A stretch of 64,000 bases of DNA from NCBI RefSeq assembly GCF_001669775.1, contig NZ_LXWK01000020.1, forward strand, positions 124,001 to 188,000. The letters are read 5' to 3'. The first letter of the stretch is position 1. Each line of letters opens with the position of its first letter. Of the stretch, positions 44,715 to 54,760 are shown piece by piece. The translations under genes were made by a program, and so were the position numbers. This DNA is from Rheinheimera sp. SA_1. GTDB taxonomy: Bacteria > Pseudomonadota > Gammaproteobacteria > Enterobacterales > Alteromonadaceae. The notes beneath the pieces are model-generated. The model was not told the DNA's origin. It saw only the letters and a program-made list of their open reading frames with translations, and did no database searches.

Positions 44715-45608
44715 ATGAACGGGATACTAGACAAAACCTCAGGGTGCTCGATTGAGCCGTCGTCAACGCAGCCGCATGTCGATCGACTGACGCCGCTGCT
44801 GGCGCATTTTTCGCCCAAAGCCGCGCTGCATTTCCATGGTAAAAGCTGCGATCAATCCTCGTTTTGCCCGAAAGGAGACCAATCTTATTTGCATCTGGTC
44901 GAAAGTGGCAGCGGCAGTATCTTGCTGGATCAACAAGAGATCGCGATTGTCGAACCTTGTTTAATTTATCTGCCACGGGGCGATGCCCATAGTTTTAAAA
45001 GTCTGGCGCCTGACAGTCTGCAGCTGTATTGCGCGACGATCGATGCCGGACAGGTCGCAGGAAATCCTATTCTGACGGCATTACCAGCCATTAAAGTCAT
45101 TCCGCTTTCTGCCTGCAGCTCGTTACGCGAACTGATCCAGATGATCTGGCGCGAGAACACCGCCATGTACTGTGGCCGGGAAGCGGCGGTAAACCGCTTA
45201 ACTGAGTACCTGCTTATTTTATTGCTGCGACATATTCTAAGCGATAATCCACCGCAATCCGGGCTGATGGCAGGTTTGGCCGATCGCAAGTTAGCGCTGG
45301 TGTTTAACGCCTTACACAAACAACCGCAACTGGATTGGGATTTAGAACAAATGGCGCAAGAAGCCGGCATGTCCCGCGCCAGATTCGCCGAACATTTTCG
45401 GAAAGTGGTGGGATGTACACCTAATGATTATCTGACCCAGTGGCGACTGACGCTGGCCCGTAAACAACTACTGGCTGGTGAGTCACTGAAACAGGTGGCG
45501 CCAGCGGTCGGCTACCAAAGTGTCGCAGCCTTTCACAGAGTCTTTCGCAGCCGGTTTGGCCAAACCCCAAAAGAGTGGTTGCATGGCATGAGTCCGCATG
45601 CGGCTTAA
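44715..45608 (+). CDS. AraC-family regulator with cupin-type sensor domain
   Basis: A 297-residue regulator. The N-terminal cupin (AraC_binding/Cupin_6 type) includes LHLVESGSGSILLD and IYLPRGDAHSFKSL. The C-terminal pair of helix-turn-helix motifs is clear: MAQEAGMSRARFAEHFRKVV with TPNDYLTQWRLTLARKQLL, then QVAPAVGYQSVAAFHRVFRSRFGQTPKEW. A perfect AGGAGG lies 5 nt before the ATG at 44715. Similar cupin-AraC proteins control lipid, efflux or stress genes; the divergent pagL-like gene is the obvious candidate target. Confidence 0.88.
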   Translation: MNGILDKTSGCSIEPSSTQPHVDRLTPLLAHFSPKAALHFHGKSCDQSSFCPKGDQSYLHLVESGSGSILLDQQEIAIVEPCLIYLPRGDAHSFKSLAPDSLQLYCATIDAGQVAGNPILTALPAIKVIPLSACSSLRELIQMIWRENTAMYCGREAAVNRLTEYLLILLLRHILSDNPPQSGLMAGLADRKLALVFNALHKQPQLDWDLEQMAQEAGMSRARFAEHFRKVVGCTPNDYLTQWRLTLARKQLLAGESLKQVAPAVGYQSVAAFHRVFRSRFGQTPKEWLHGMSPHAA

Positions 45609-45841
45609 GGCAAACGGATAGGTAATTAAATAGGGGTCAATGACAGCGGTAGGGAAACAACTTGGTGGTTCGCCCCCCTAGCAGATAAGGCTGTTGCTAT
45701 CGGTCAAGCAGCCCACGGTTTAGGCGCCCGATGCTCTGGATTTGATGCCCGCTTCTGTTCGATTTTTGCCAGGATTAAGCTAAGCTAATTTACGCAATTA
45801 GGCAGTATTCATTTAAATAACAAAGCTGATGAGGAGAACTC

Positions 45842-46822
45842 ATGAACCATAAAGCAATGTTGTTATCTATCTGTACACTTCTAGTTTGTAGCGTAACTGC
45901 AATAGCACAAGATATTGGAATTATCGCCACAAAGACCGTTGATACCATGACTGAACTGGCGCAAGGGCCGCATAAAGGGTTCCGTGCAAACCATGCCAAG
46001 GGTACATTTGTCGCAGGAACTTTCACCCCAGGTACCGAAGCTAAAAAATTGAGTGCAGCTCCGCATTTTCAGACGGCGGTGCCAGTGGTCGTAAGGTTTT
46101 CCACAGGTACAGGCGTTCCAACATTGCCGGATGCATCACCACATGCGCGACCTTACGGCATGGCGATTCGGTTTAACCTTCCTGATCGCAGTTTCACCGA
46201 CATTGTCAGTATTTCCTATAACGGCTTTCCGGTGAGCAAGCCTGAACAGTTCCTCGAGTTGTTGACTGCGATCAAAAACGCCCCCACTGAAACGACAAAA
46301 CCCACAGCATTAGACAAATTTATGGCTGCTCATCCAGCTGCGGCAACCTTTGCCAAGGATCCCAAACCAGTTCCGATGAGTTTTGCGAATCAGCCTTTTT
46401 TCGGCGTCAATAGTTTCATTTTTGAAGATCTGAACGGTAAGCAACAATATTTCCGCTATAGAATTGTGCCGAAAGCTGGCATCAAGCATATGGCTGATCC
46501 AGATGCGGAAAAAGCGACGGCGGATGTATTAATGAGCGAGATCCAAACACGGGTCATTGCTGCACCGGTCGAATTCTTATTGCAAGCTCAGCTGCCAAAT
46601 CATGGCGACGCTTTATTGGACGGCAGCCAGACCTGGCCGGATGATCGTACCATCGTTGAGCTTGGGACCATAAAGCTGGATTCAATACCTGCTGACGTGA
46701 CCCAACTTGATAAACAAATGTTTAACCCATTAATTCTGCCGAAAGGCATTGTTGCAAGTGCAGATCCGGTATTACAGTTCCGACCCGCAGCTTATGCAGT
46801 GAGTTATGGCCGCAGGCTGTGA
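45842..46822 (+). CDS. SrpA-like small catalase/peroxidase, exported
   Basis: A 326-residue minimal catalase-fold heme protein with a signal peptide (LLSICTLLVCSVTAIAQ), so periplasmic. Active-site His in GFRANHAKGTFVAGTF, substrate-side VVVRFSTGTGVPTLPDASPHARPYGMAIRF over the conserved region, and the proximal heme motif FRPAAYAVSYGRR with Tyr ligand and Arg. It lacks the C-terminal domain of full catalases, as in SrpA/KatE-like peroxidases. AGGAGA precedes the ATG. Monocistronic. The 233-nt gap upstream (45609-45841) shows no structure I can name. Confidence 0.9.
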   Translation: MNHKAMLLSICTLLVCSVTAIAQDIGIIATKTVDTMTELAQGPHKGFRANHAKGTFVAGTFTPGTEAKKLSAAPHFQTAVPVVVRFSTGTGVPTLPDASPHARPYGMAIRFNLPDRSFTDIVSISYNGFPVSKPEQFLELLTAIKNAPTETTKPTALDKFMAAHPAAATFAKDPKPVPMSFANQPFFGVNSFIFEDLNGKQQYFRYRIVPKAGIKHMADPDAEKATADVLMSEIQTRVIAAPVEFLLQAQLPNHGDALLDGSQTWPDDRTIVELGTIKLDSIPADVTQLDKQMFNPLILPKGIVASADPVLQFRPAAYAVSYGRRL

Positions 46823-46912
46823 TTTCAGAAAAACCAGTTGATGGTTAACAATTTAAAAATGTACACATAACCACATCTGAATAATTTGCCTCAACACAAG
46901 ATATAAACAAAA

Positions 46913-46934
46913 AAGCCTCTAAAATTAGAGGCTT
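46913..46934 (-). terminator. Rho-independent terminator of ssb
   Basis: On the minus strand AAGCCTCT - AATTTT - AGAGGCTT is followed directly by TTTTG, giving an 8-bp perfect stem and an uninterrupted run of six T residues counting those in the arm. It lies 37 nt past the ssb stop. Confidence 0.88.
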
Positions 46935-46970
46935 ATATCTATGATTAACTAAAGCTAACCAAGGTGCCGA

Positions 46971-47618
46971 TTAAAATGGAATATCGTCATCAAAATCAAT
47001 AGATGGTTCCATCGGCGCGCGGTTTTGCTGGCCAAAACCACCTTGGGCTGGCTGGTTAAAACCTTGCTGCGCCGGGGCCTGATTGTAGGCAGGCTGGGCT
47101 GGTTGTTGGTTGTAGGCGGGTTGTGGCGGTGCCTGATTATAAGCCGGTTGCGCTGGCTGTTGATTGTAAGCAGGCTGTGGTGGCGCCTGATTATAAGCCG
47201 GTTGCGGCGGGGCCTGATTGTAGGCCTGTGGTGCTGCTGGCTGATTGTAACCTTGTTGCGGCGCTTGTTGTGGGCGGGCCTGGCCTTGCATTGTACCTGG
47301 TTGTGGTGAGAACACCGCACCTAACCGGGCATCCAGAATTTCAATCGACAGGTTTAAGCCATTGGCGCCCTGGAACTGACGGATACGCTGTTTGTCACCG
47401 GAAACTTCGATAATTGCACCTTCTACCAGTGCTTGCTGATAGAACTGAATTTGTGCCGGCGCTTTGGCAAACACCACGGCTTCGTAATTACACCATTGTT
47501 CGGTTTTACTTTCGCGGTCGTAGTACTTCACACCTAAACGCAAACCAAAACCTGTGGACTCACCTGCCTGAAATTGTGATGCGGCTTTATTTAACTTGCC
47601 GGTTACCGTTGTTGCCAT
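46971..47618 (-). CDS. ssb: Single-stranded DNA-binding protein with divergent OB fold and repeat tail
   Basis: A 215-residue protein. The C-terminal tip SIDFDDDIPF is the universal SSB partner-binding motif. The linker (about 115-200) has six AYNQ repeats with Pro and Ala (PQPAYNQAPPQPAYNQ pattern) plus GYNQ and GFNQ. The N-terminal OB domain (MATTVTGKLNKAASQFQAGE ... YYDRESKTEQWCNYEAVVFA ... RIRQFQGANGLNLSIEI) is shorter and quite unlike E. coli SSB, lacking the NKVILVGNLGQDPE opening. Position (ssb, MFS, uvrA) is the normal chromosomal one in related genera. The start at 47618 fits the OB beginning. It binds ssDNA in replication and repair. Confidence 0.85.
   Translation of the reverse strand: MATTVTGKLNKAASQFQAGESTGFGLRLGVKYYDRESKTEQWCNYEAVVFAKAPAQIQFYQQALVEGAIIEVSGDKQRIRQFQGANGLNLSIEILDARLGAVFSPQPGTMQGQARPQQAPQQGYNQPAAPQAYNQAPPQPAYNQAPPQPAYNQQPAQPAYNQAPPQPAYNQQPAQPAYNQAPAQQGFNQPAQGGFGQQNRAPMEPSIDFDDDIPF
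47085..47250. repeat. In-frame tandem repeats in ssb linker
   Basis: Units of about 24-30 nt (core TTATAAGCCGGTTG or GTAGGCGGGTTG variants, encoding AYNQ with Pro/Ala) are repeated about six times with near-identity. Such repeats can change number by slippage, so linker length may vary between strains. Confidence 0.7.
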
Positions 47619-47939
47619 TGCTGCTCTACCTTCTGTTAATTGAACTGAAACGCGCTGCCGCTGTGTCTTCGCCGACCGGTCGTGATGCCGTCGGCTTTGC
47701 CTGTGAAAACAACACAGTGTATTCGCCAGCAACAGCTGTTCAGTGTGTAAATTCTTTTGGATTCGTTAATCGGGTGTAAATATTACACCGGTACCAACCA
47801 CTACATCGTATTGGTGCAAGCTGAGTCAACTACGCAGTCGTTTCAACCATTTACCTTGGGTAATCTGTCAACCTTTCGCAGCACCAACTCATACGTAGTA
47901 CCACATCTTTGCTGCGACAAACTTTTATCACAAAAGCCC

Positions 47940-49319
47940 TCAGGCTTTTTGTTCCGGTACTATGCCGGTCGCCAGCAAATCCTGCGCCTGCTGCAGATTA
48001 AATGCGCCTTGGGCGACCTTTAAATAACAACGTTGTTCAGCGACCACCACCGTGGCTTCCTGCACGCCAGTTAACTGACTGAGTAGCTCAGCATAATGCC
48101 TGGCTGTGTGATCGTCGGGTACCATCACCGCAAACGACAAGCGTTGCGCGCGCTCTGGCACTTGCATGGTTTTGGCAATAATCAGCCATAGTAAACCAAT
48201 TCCGGCGGCCACCGCAAATACCATCACCAGTCCATAATAACCGGCAATACTGCCACCGATCACCCCACCAAGGAAGGCGCCGAAAAACTGCGCACTAGCG
48301 TAAATACCCATGGCGGTGCCTTTTTGACCGGCTGGCGCAATACGGGAAACCAAGGCCGGCATGCTGGCTTCTAAATAGTTAAAACCAACAAAAAACAATA
48401 ATAAACCGGCAACAGTCCAGCTGAGCTGCTGGCCATTAATCATTAACAATAAACTTACAATCAGCAAGCCAATCGCGAATAAAAAATAACTTTTTTCCTG
48501 CTGACGGCGCATCGCCAGGATCATCAGCGGCACCATCAACACAAAAGCCGCGACCAGCACCGGCAAATACACCTGCCAATGCTCTGGCGATTCAAGATGC
48601 AGATCAATCAGTTGCTGTGGCAGCACCACAAATATGGCGGTCAGCAGTAAGTGTAAAATCATCACGCCGGCATTAAGTTGTAATAATTGCCGATGCCGGA
48701 ATAAATCAATTAAAAAACCTGGTTTGGCCAAAGCTTCGCTGTCGCGAGCCTGATTCACCGCTTTTGGCACTAAAAAGGTGACAATTAAAACCCCGGTCAC
48801 CGCAAGCACGGCGGTAAACCAGAATATGCCGGCAAGGCCAGCCGCTTCAGCAATCAAAGGCCCGGCGACCATGGCCACCGCAAAAGACAGGCCGATGGTC
48901 ATGCCGATCACGGCCATCACTTTAGGTCGTTGTTCTTCGCGGGTTAAATCTGCGGCCAGCGCCAGTACCGCGCCGGAAATGGCGCCCATACCCTGCAGCA
49001 CGCGGCCAAAAGTGACCATATACACTGAATCGGCCAGCGCCGACACCACCGAACCCACTGCAAATAACGTCAGGCCCAACAGCATCACCTGATGACGGCC
49101 CCAGCGGTCCGATAACCAGCCCATCGGAATTTGTAAAATCGCCTGAGTCAGACCATAAGCGCCAATCGCCAGACCGATCCATAACGGCGAAAAGCCAATC
49201 AAGTCTTTGCCATAAATGGCAAACACCGGGATCAGCATAAATAAACCTAACATCCGAAAAGCAAACACCAGCGCCAACGAGATGGCGGTGCGCCGTTCCA
49301 GTGCTGTTAAATGTTGCAT
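47940..49319 (-). CDS. yajR: YajR-type MFS transporter with C-terminal ferredoxin-like domain
   Basis: A 459-residue inner-membrane transporter with 12 segments (about 1-390). Motif A is GWLSDRWGRHQVMLLG; motif B-like GRVLQGMGAISGAVLALAADLTREEQRPK. After TM12 a 65-residue soluble domain (RLSFAVMVPDDHTARHYAELL ... EATVVVAEQRCYLKV) matches the YAM domain that marks YajR. The ATG at 49319 begins MQHLTALERRTAISLAL as in the family; the frame extends another 112 codons upstream without meaning. Substrate unknown. It lies between ssb and uvrA, a conserved arrangement in Shewanella-like genomes as I recall. Confidence 0.88.
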   Translation of the reverse strand: MQHLTALERRTAISLALVFAFRMLGLFMLIPVFAIYGKDLIGFSPLWIGLAIGAYGLTQAILQIPMGWLSDRWGRHQVMLLGLTLFAVGSVVSALADSVYMVTFGRVLQGMGAISGAVLALAADLTREEQRPKVMAVIGMTIGLSFAVAMVAGPLIAEAAGLAGIFWFTAVLAVTGVLIVTFLVPKAVNQARDSEALAKPGFLIDLFRHRQLLQLNAGVMILHLLLTAIFVVLPQQLIDLHLESPEHWQVYLPVLVAAFVLMVPLMILAMRRQQEKSYFLFAIGLLIVSLLLMINGQQLSWTVAGLLLFFVGFNYLEASMPALVSRIAPAGQKGTAMGIYASAQFFGAFLGGVIGGSIAGYYGLVMVFAVAAGIGLLWLIIAKTMQVPERAQRLSFAVMVPDDHTARHYAELLSQLTGVQEATVVVAEQRCYLKVAQGAFNLQQAQDLLATGIVPEQKA

Positions 49320-49617
49320 CAATGATTCTCGAAATGAAAACGCCGTGGACTGCGGATTTGAACTTGAGATTCCGAAGTGCGGCCGACGACAAAGGGCGGC
49401 ATTGTAGCACAGCAGTTTCGCCGCAGGTATGTTGGTTCTGTTTGCAAAAGCCAACAACTCTGCGCTGAATATTTGCGTCAATCCCGCTTGAATTGACTTC
49501 GTATCTGAAGTTAGTCGGGCAAAGTCTTTATTGTGGCTATTTGAATAAAATGAATGATTGTAAGTGAGCCTGAGAAGGCCAAGCAAAGAAGTATTCGCTG
49601 CCTGGCACAGATTTGAA

Positions 49618-50013
49618 CTACTGTAGAATTTTAGCGAGTTCCTGCAGCATCGCATAGGCGGCCGTGCAGGTACTGGCTGTGGCTGATACTGTCAATCCGC
49701 CAATACTACCGGTGACTGTGCAACTGCTCGTCACTGTTTCAGCGTCAGTGTCGCGGGAAACCGTCTGAGAAATATTAAGAATTTGAAATTTCAGGTTATT
49801 GATACCCTGTTCCTGAAAATATTCAATTTCAGCAATGATTTCCGGATTGTCTTTGAAAAACCGCTCCAGCATTTGCTTATTCGAAATCTTCGAAGATGGT
49901 ATCGAACTAGTCAAAACGATATTTGGATCTGAGAAACCTTGATGTCTCTCAGCCAAACTTAGTGGCGAAAAAACAAGCATCAAAGTGCTTGCAGCTATTT
50001 TCAATAAATGCAT
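49618..50013 (-). CDS. Small secreted protein of unknown function
   Basis: A 131-residue protein with a signal peptide (MHLLKIAASTLMLVFSPLSLAER). The middle is charged and helical (NKQMLERFFKDNPEIIAEIEYFQEQ); the C-terminal part is Ser/Thr-rich with two Cys (TSSCTVTGSIGGLTVSATASTC) that could form a disulfide. GGAT lies upstream of the ATG at 50013. No family recognised. The 298-nt gap below it (49320-49617) holds only the yajR promoter region. Confidence 0.65.
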   Translation of the reverse strand: MHLLKIAASTLMLVFSPLSLAERHQGFSDPNIVLTSSIPSSKISNKQMLERFFKDNPEIIAEIEYFQEQGINNLKFQILNISQTVSRDTDAETVTSSCTVTGSIGGLTVSATASTCTAAYAMLQELAKILQ

Positions 50014-50254
50014 CACATTAATCCTTAATGTAGTTTTAACACGTCAGTCATAGCTTGAAATACGAAGCCTCCGACCAGAATGACGGTATCAAAAAACGCA
50101 TTAAAAAAATCAGCGCGTTTACATTTATCACAAAAATATCAAAATGTTGGTGTTTTCTAACTAGTAGATTTGGCGGGTATATTATTCAGCGGTATTTTGA
50201 CGCCTTTTTTTAAGTGAAGTCTGCAACTTCCATTTTAGGAGATCACAGCCGTCT

Positions 50255-50377
50255 ATACCCAAAATCATTGAAGATTCGGGTAGGCGACGAGCGAGCGAGT
50301 CCCCAGGAGCATAGCTGTCTATGTGACTCGGGTGAGAGAGAAGGCAACAACCCCGAATCTTCAAGGATGACGGGTAT
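50255..50377 (-). repeat. ERIC-like element, copy 2
   Basis: A 123-bp element in the opposite orientation to copy 1, bounded by ATACCCAAAATCATTGAAG and CTTCAAGGATGACGGGTAT, with core CGAGTCCCCAGGAGCATAG and ATGTGACTCGGGTGAG. It abuts the 3' end of the GGDEF gene (3 nt gap), so it can serve as its mRNA end. The rest of the gap (50014-50254) shows no gene. Confidence 0.8.
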
Positions 50378-50379
50378 AT

Positions 50380-51504
50380 TCACTCTGCCGCGATTTCAAT
50401 CCGGCAACGCCCCAAATCTTTGGCCCGGTACAAAGCCTGATCGGCGCGTTTCAGCTGGCTGGCGAAGTCGTAATCCGGGCCAAAATTGGCGATGCCAATG
50501 CTGATCGACAGCTTTTGCGAACTTTGCGCCAGCACAGCCAGCTGCATAGCATTGACTGCCGCTAATAACCGCTCTGCCACCAATTTTGCCTGTTCGGTGG
50601 AAGTTTGTGGCAGAAACAGTAAAAACTCTTCACCACCAAAGCGCGCCAGCACATCACTTTCCCGCAGTTGTAGAGCTAAAGTATCCGCTACTTCGACCAA
50701 CACCAGATCACCGACATCATGGCCGTGTGCATCGTTAATCTTTTTAAAAAAATCTAAGTCAACCATCAACAGCGCTGCATGTTGTTGTTTTCGCTGTAAA
50801 TATGACAAGCAAGCGCGAATAGATTCCAGCATGCCGCGCCGATTCAGCAAGCCTGTCAGCGGGTCGTGCAGCGCTTCGCCTTTAAGTTTTAATTCGGTTT
50901 CTTCCATATAACTGGTAATGGCAAAAATGCCGTATGCCACCATCACGCCGGGCCAAATCACCTGAGTCACCAGCAGGCTGGAAAACAGCCATTCTGGTGC
51001 GAACAGCAACAATACCGATCGACTGGCACAGACCAGCAACCACACCAGCATCGCGCCTACATAAAGTTGATCAGAAAAAGTCCGTGGCTGTTTTTTAAAC
51101 CAAAATAACCAGCACACTGGAGCTATCGCTAAGGTCGTAAACAACGTTTGGCCATGTAACACATATGCCTGCAGGCCCTGTACTGCAAAATAGCTGTAGT
51201 AGCAGGCATGTAGCAACATACCGCTGATGACCAATGGCCACTTTACCGTTGAGCCTGCGCGGCGCATTGCGAATGCCAACACCAGCCAGACGTTGATACA
51301 AGAGGTTGCACAGGATAAAAATAGCGCCAGCGGCTGATCTTGCCAGACATAAAATAGCCAGCTGAGGGAATCAAAAAAGAATAATAACTGCAGTAATAAC
51401 AAGCTTTGCCGGTGTTGGACCTGCAAATGAATACGAAAACTGGCGAGAAAAAAAACCACGCCAATCTGCGCCATACCTAAGCTATAAATTTGTTCTGCAG
51501 TCAT
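50380..51504 (-). CDS. Membrane GGDEF diguanylate cyclase
   Basis: A 374-residue inner-membrane enzyme making c-di-GMP. The N-terminal 200 residues hold about six hydrophobic segments without a recognisable named sensor domain. The GGDEF domain starts at HDPLTGLLNRRGML; the active loop is RFGGEEFLLFLP (GGEEF, a functional variant), preceded by an intact inhibitory I-site RESD five residues upstream, so product inhibition is expected. The conserved MVDLDFFKKINDAHGHDVGD is present. The start at 51504 has a weak SD. Divergent from uvrA. The opposing HD-GYP enzyme is encoded at 57679. Confidence 0.92.
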   Translation of the reverse strand: MTAEQIYSLGMAQIGVVFFLASFRIHLQVQHRQSLLLLQLLFFFDSLSWLFYVWQDQPLALFLSCATSCINVWLVLAFAMRRAGSTVKWPLVISGMLLHACYYSYFAVQGLQAYVLHGQTLFTTLAIAPVCWLFWFKKQPRTFSDQLYVGAMLVWLLVCASRSVLLLFAPEWLFSSLLVTQVIWPGVMVAYGIFAITSYMEETELKLKGEALHDPLTGLLNRRGMLESIRACLSYLQRKQQHAALLMVDLDFFKKINDAHGHDVGDLVLVEVADTLALQLRESDVLARFGGEEFLLFLPQTSTEQAKLVAERLLAAVNAMQLAVLAQSSQKLSISIGIANFGPDYDFASQLKRADQALYRAKDLGRCRIEIAAE

Positions 51505-51699
51505 CAGGGCCGGACAGAAAATCGGCGGATAAACTCAGATTAGCCTTGTGTCACACCGAACGCAACAAAAGGGACAGTCAATGGTACGCTCGGTTCAGAA
51601 TTGAAATGGTTCCAGCTTTAGCACAGGCGCGTCTCTCGCGATTTGCTTAGAACACGGGTTTGCAGTGGCAGTTTGTCCTGTCTACCACCTTGCTAAATT

Positions 51700-51719
51700 G
51701 CATGTGTTTATATACAGTA
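51700..51719 (+). promoter_or_regulatory. Candidate LexA (SOS) box upstream of uvrA
   Basis: The 20-mer GCATGTGTTTATATACAGTA matches the SOS consensus (CTGT-N8-ACAG core) in 15 of 20 positions; the right half is perfect and the left half reads ATGT. It lies about 200 nt before the uvrA start, in the 417-nt gap 51505-51921 that otherwise shows no gene. uvrA is a classic SOS gene, which supports it. Confidence 0.5.
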
Positions 51720-51921
51720 TTTATGTGTAGTGCTGATGCACAGTGTTTGGCAAATAATCGGCACCTGCAACTGATCTGATCATGCGCTGCTGTCATAATG
51801 GCTTTGCCTTTGGTTTATTTTAACCATCGAACACACATTAAGCTGAATAAGCATTTCGAAAAGTGTGGCAGCCGCCGCCTGTTGTTCCGTCAGCCTGCTC
51901 AACCAGGCCACAGAGACTGTT

Positions 51922-54759
51922 ATGGACAAAATTGATATCCGCGGTGCCCGCACCCACAACTTAAAAAACATTTCGCTGCAAATTCCGCGCGACAAACTCA
52001 TCGTAATCACCGGTTTGTCCGGATCCGGCAAGTCGTCATTGGCTTTTGATACGCTTTACGCCGAAGGTCAGCGCCGTTATGTTGAATCATTGTCAGCCTA
52101 TGCACGGCAGTTTTTAAGTCTGATGGAAAAGCCGGATGTTGATCATATTGAAGGTTTATCGCCGGCGATTTCAATTGAGCAAAAGTCCACCTCGCATAAC
52201 CCGCGTTCAACCGTCGGTACCATCACCGAAATATACGATTATCTGCGGTTATTATTCGCCCGCGTTGGCGAGCCACGTTGCCCGACTCACGATTTACCTT
52301 TAGCTGCGCAAACCATCAGCGAGATGGTCGACAAAGTGGTGGCCTTCCCTGAAGGCACCAAGCTCATGGTGTTAGCGCCAGTGGTGCAGGAGCGTAAAGG
52401 CGAACACGTCAAAACGCTGGAAACCCTGGCTGCGCAAGGTTATATCCGTGCCCGTATTAATGGTGAAATTTGCGATTTATCTGATCCGCCAAAACTCGAT
52501 TTACATAAAAAACACACCATTGAAGTGGTCATCGACCGGATTAAAGTCCGTGATGATATTAAGCAGCGTCTCGCCGAAAGTTTTGAAACCGCGTTGGAAC
52601 TGTCCGGCGGCATCGCCAAAGTGGCGCCGATGGATGTGGAACCAGGTCAAAGCACGGACGAGCTGATTTTCTCTGCTAATTTTGCCTGCCCAACATGTGG
52701 TTATTCGATGGCGGAACTCGAGCCACGACTGTTTTCGTTTAATAACCCGGCCGGTGCCTGTCAGGCTTGTGATGGCCTTGGCGTGAAACAATATTTCGAC
52801 GCTAACAAAGTCATTGTCAGTAGTGATCTCAGCTTATCCGCCGGTGCCATCCGCGGCTGGGATAAACGCAATTTTTATTATTTTCAGATGTTAAAGTCAC
52901 TGGCTGAGCATTATGGTTTTGATGTCGACGTGCCTTTTAATAGTCTGAAAAAAGAACATCAACAAGCCATTTTAAGCGGCAGTGGCCGTAAAGAAATTGA
53001 GTTTAAATACCTGAACGATCGTGGTGATATTGTCCTTAGAAAACACCCATTTGAAGGTATTTTGCCGAACATGGAGCGGCGTTATCACGACACTGAATCC
53101 AACGCAGTACGTGAAGAACTATCGAAATATCTGGCCAGCCAATGTTGCCCGGTGTGTAACGGTTCGCGCTTACGCGAAGAAGCACGCCATGTGTTTATTG
53201 GTAAAACCACCTTGCCACAAATCGTTGAGCTGTCGATTGGCGATTGCCACCAGTATTTCACTAAGCTCAGCCTGACCGGTCAGCGCGCGCAAATTGCTGA
53301 AAAAATCCTGAAAGAAATTCAGGACCGGCTGATGTTTTTGGTCAACGTTGGTTTGAACTATTTAAACCTATCCCGCAGCGCCGAAACCTTATCCGGCGGT
53401 GAAGCGCAGCGCATCCGCCTCGCCAGTCAAATCGGCGCTGGTTTAGTCGGCGTGATGTACGTGCTGGACGAACCTTCAATTGGCCTGCACCAACGCGACA
53501 ACGACCGTTTACTTGGCACGCTTACCCACCTGCGTAATCTCGGTAACACGGTGATCGTGGTCGAGCACGACGAAGATGCGGTGCGCCTCGCTGACCATAT
53601 TATCGACATTGGCCCTGGCGCCGGTGTGCATGGCGGTTATGTGGTGGCACAAGGCACCTTGGCGGATATCGAAGCGGCCGAAGATTCGCTCACCGGCCAG
53701 TATTTGTCCGGCAAACGCAAAATTGCTATTCCGGACAAACGCCATGTTGGAAAAAAAGGCAAAGAATTAAAGGTGTTAGGCGCAACCGGCAATAACCTGA
53801 AAAACGTCGACTTAACCATTCCATTTGGCGTGATGACCTGTATTACCGGCGTCTCCGGCTCGGGTAAATCGACACTGATTAACGACACACTATTTCGGGT
53901 GGCGCATAAAGTACTGAACAAAGGCGAAGGTGACGATCCGGCGCCACACCGCACCATTGAAGGTTTAGAGCACTTTGATAAATGCGTTGATATTGATCAA
54001 AGCCCAATCGGTCGCACGCCACGCTCTAACCCAGCCACTTACACCGGCATTTTTACTGCCGTGCGTGATTTATTCGCCGGTACCCAGGAAGCGCGCTCGC
54101 GCGGTTATCAGGTCGGCCGTTTTAGCTTTAACGTCAAAGGTGGCCGCTGTGAAGCTTGTCAGGGCGATGGCGTGATCAAAGTAGAAATGCACTTCCTGCC
54201 GGACGTGTATGTGCCTTGTGATGTGTGCAAAGGCAAGCGTTACAACCGTGAAACGCTGGAAGTAAAATACAAAGGCAAAAACATTCACGAAGTGCTGGAG
54301 ATGACGGTCGAAGATGCTTATGGCTATTTTGAAGCCATTCCGGCCATTGCCCGCAAACTGAAAACCCTGATGGACGTTGGCTTAACTTATATCCGTCTCG
54401 GCCAATCGGCGACTACTTTGTCTGGCGGCGAAGCACAACGGGTGAAACTGGCCCGCGAATTGTCAAAACGCGACACCGGCAAAACGTTATATATTCTCGA
54501 TGAACCAACCACCGGCCTGCACTTTTACGACATTCAGCAGCTACTCAACGTGCTGCATAAATTGCGTGACGCCGGTAACACCATCGTGGTGATCGAGCAC
54601 AACCTGGACGTAGTGAAAACTGCCGACTGGGTGGTCGATTTAGGCCCGGAAGGCGGCAACGGCGGCGGCGAAATTTTGATAGCCGGCACCCCGGAGCAAG
54701 TAGCGGCCTGCGAAAAATCTTATACCGGCCAGTATATGAAGCCGCTGCTGGCGAAGTAA
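51922..54759 (+). CDS. uvrA: UvrABC excinuclease subunit A
   Basis: A 945-residue damage-recognition ATPase of nucleotide excision repair, full length for the family. Two ABC ATPase cores: Walker [13 protein letters not shown] (residue 31 on) and [12 protein letters not shown]; signatures [16 protein letters not shown] and [18 protein letters not shown]; Walker [14 protein letters not shown] and [13 protein letters not shown]. Zinc modules CPTCGYSM...CQACDGLG and CEACQGDG...CDVCKGKR are complete. The ATG at 51922 ([16 protein letters not shown]) is the family start; 19 codons upstream are open but unlike UvrA. The fourth palindromic element follows the stop. Confidence 0.98.
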   Translation: MDKIDIRGARTHNLKNISLQIPRDKLIVITGLSGSGKSSLAFDTLYAEGQRRYVESLSAYARQFLSLMEKPDVDHIEGLSPAISIEQKSTSHNPRSTVGTITEIYDYLRLLFARVGEPRCPTHDLPLAAQTISEMVDKVVAFPEGTKLMVLAPVVQERKGEHVKTLETLAAQGYIRARINGEICDLSDPPKLDLHKKHTIEVVIDRIKVRDDIKQRLAESFETALELSGGIAKVAPMDVEPGQSTDELIFSANFACPTCGYSMAELEPRLFSFNNPAGACQACDGLGVKQYFDANKVIVSSDLSLSAGAIRGWDKRNFYYFQMLKSLAEHYGFDVDVPFNSLKKEHQQAILSGSGRKEIEFKYLNDRGDIVLRKHPFEGILPNMERRYHDTESNAVREELSKYLASQCCPVCNGSRLREEARHVFIGKTTLPQIVELSIGDCHQYFTKLSLTGQRAQIAEKILKEIQDRLMFLVNVGLNYLNLSRSAETLSGGEAQRIRLASQIGAGLVGVMYVLDEPSIGLHQRDNDRLLGTLTHLRNLGNTVIVVEHDEDAVRLADHIIDIGPGAGVHGGYVVAQGTLADIEAAEDSLTGQYLSGKRKIAIPDKRHVGKKGKELKVLGATGNNLKNVDLTIPFGVMTCITGVSGSGKSTLINDTLFRVAHKVLNKGEGDDPAPHRTIEGLEHFDKCVDIDQSPIGRTPRSNPATYTGIFTAVRDLFAGTQEARSRGYQVGRFSFNVKGGRCEACQGDGVIKVEMHFLPDVYVPCDVCKGKRYNRETLEVKYKGKNIHEVLEMTVEDAYGYFEAIPAIARKLKTLMDVGLTYIRLGQSATTLSGGEAQRVKLARELSKRDTGKTLYILDEPTTGLHFYDIQQLLNVLHKLRDAGNTIVVIEHNLDVVKTADWVVDLGPEGGNGGGEILIAGTPEQVAACEKSYTGQYMKPLLAK

Positions 54760-54760
54760 T

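Noticed and set aside
45631-45645. TAGGGGTCAATGAC, resembling the start of the GGGGTCAGAG palindromic element
   Set aside because: Only about 9 bases match, and there is no opposing arm or TTGTTAAT flank.
47757-48023. An 88-codon plus-strand ORF between ssb and the MFS gene
   Set aside because: Half overlaps the real MFS 3' end on the other strand, and no family resemblance or SD is visible.
49320-49655. A 112-codon N-terminal extension of the YajR-type gene
   Set aside because: YajR proteins begin at MQHLTALERRT-like sequence; the extension has no domain and overlaps the 3' end of the next gene.
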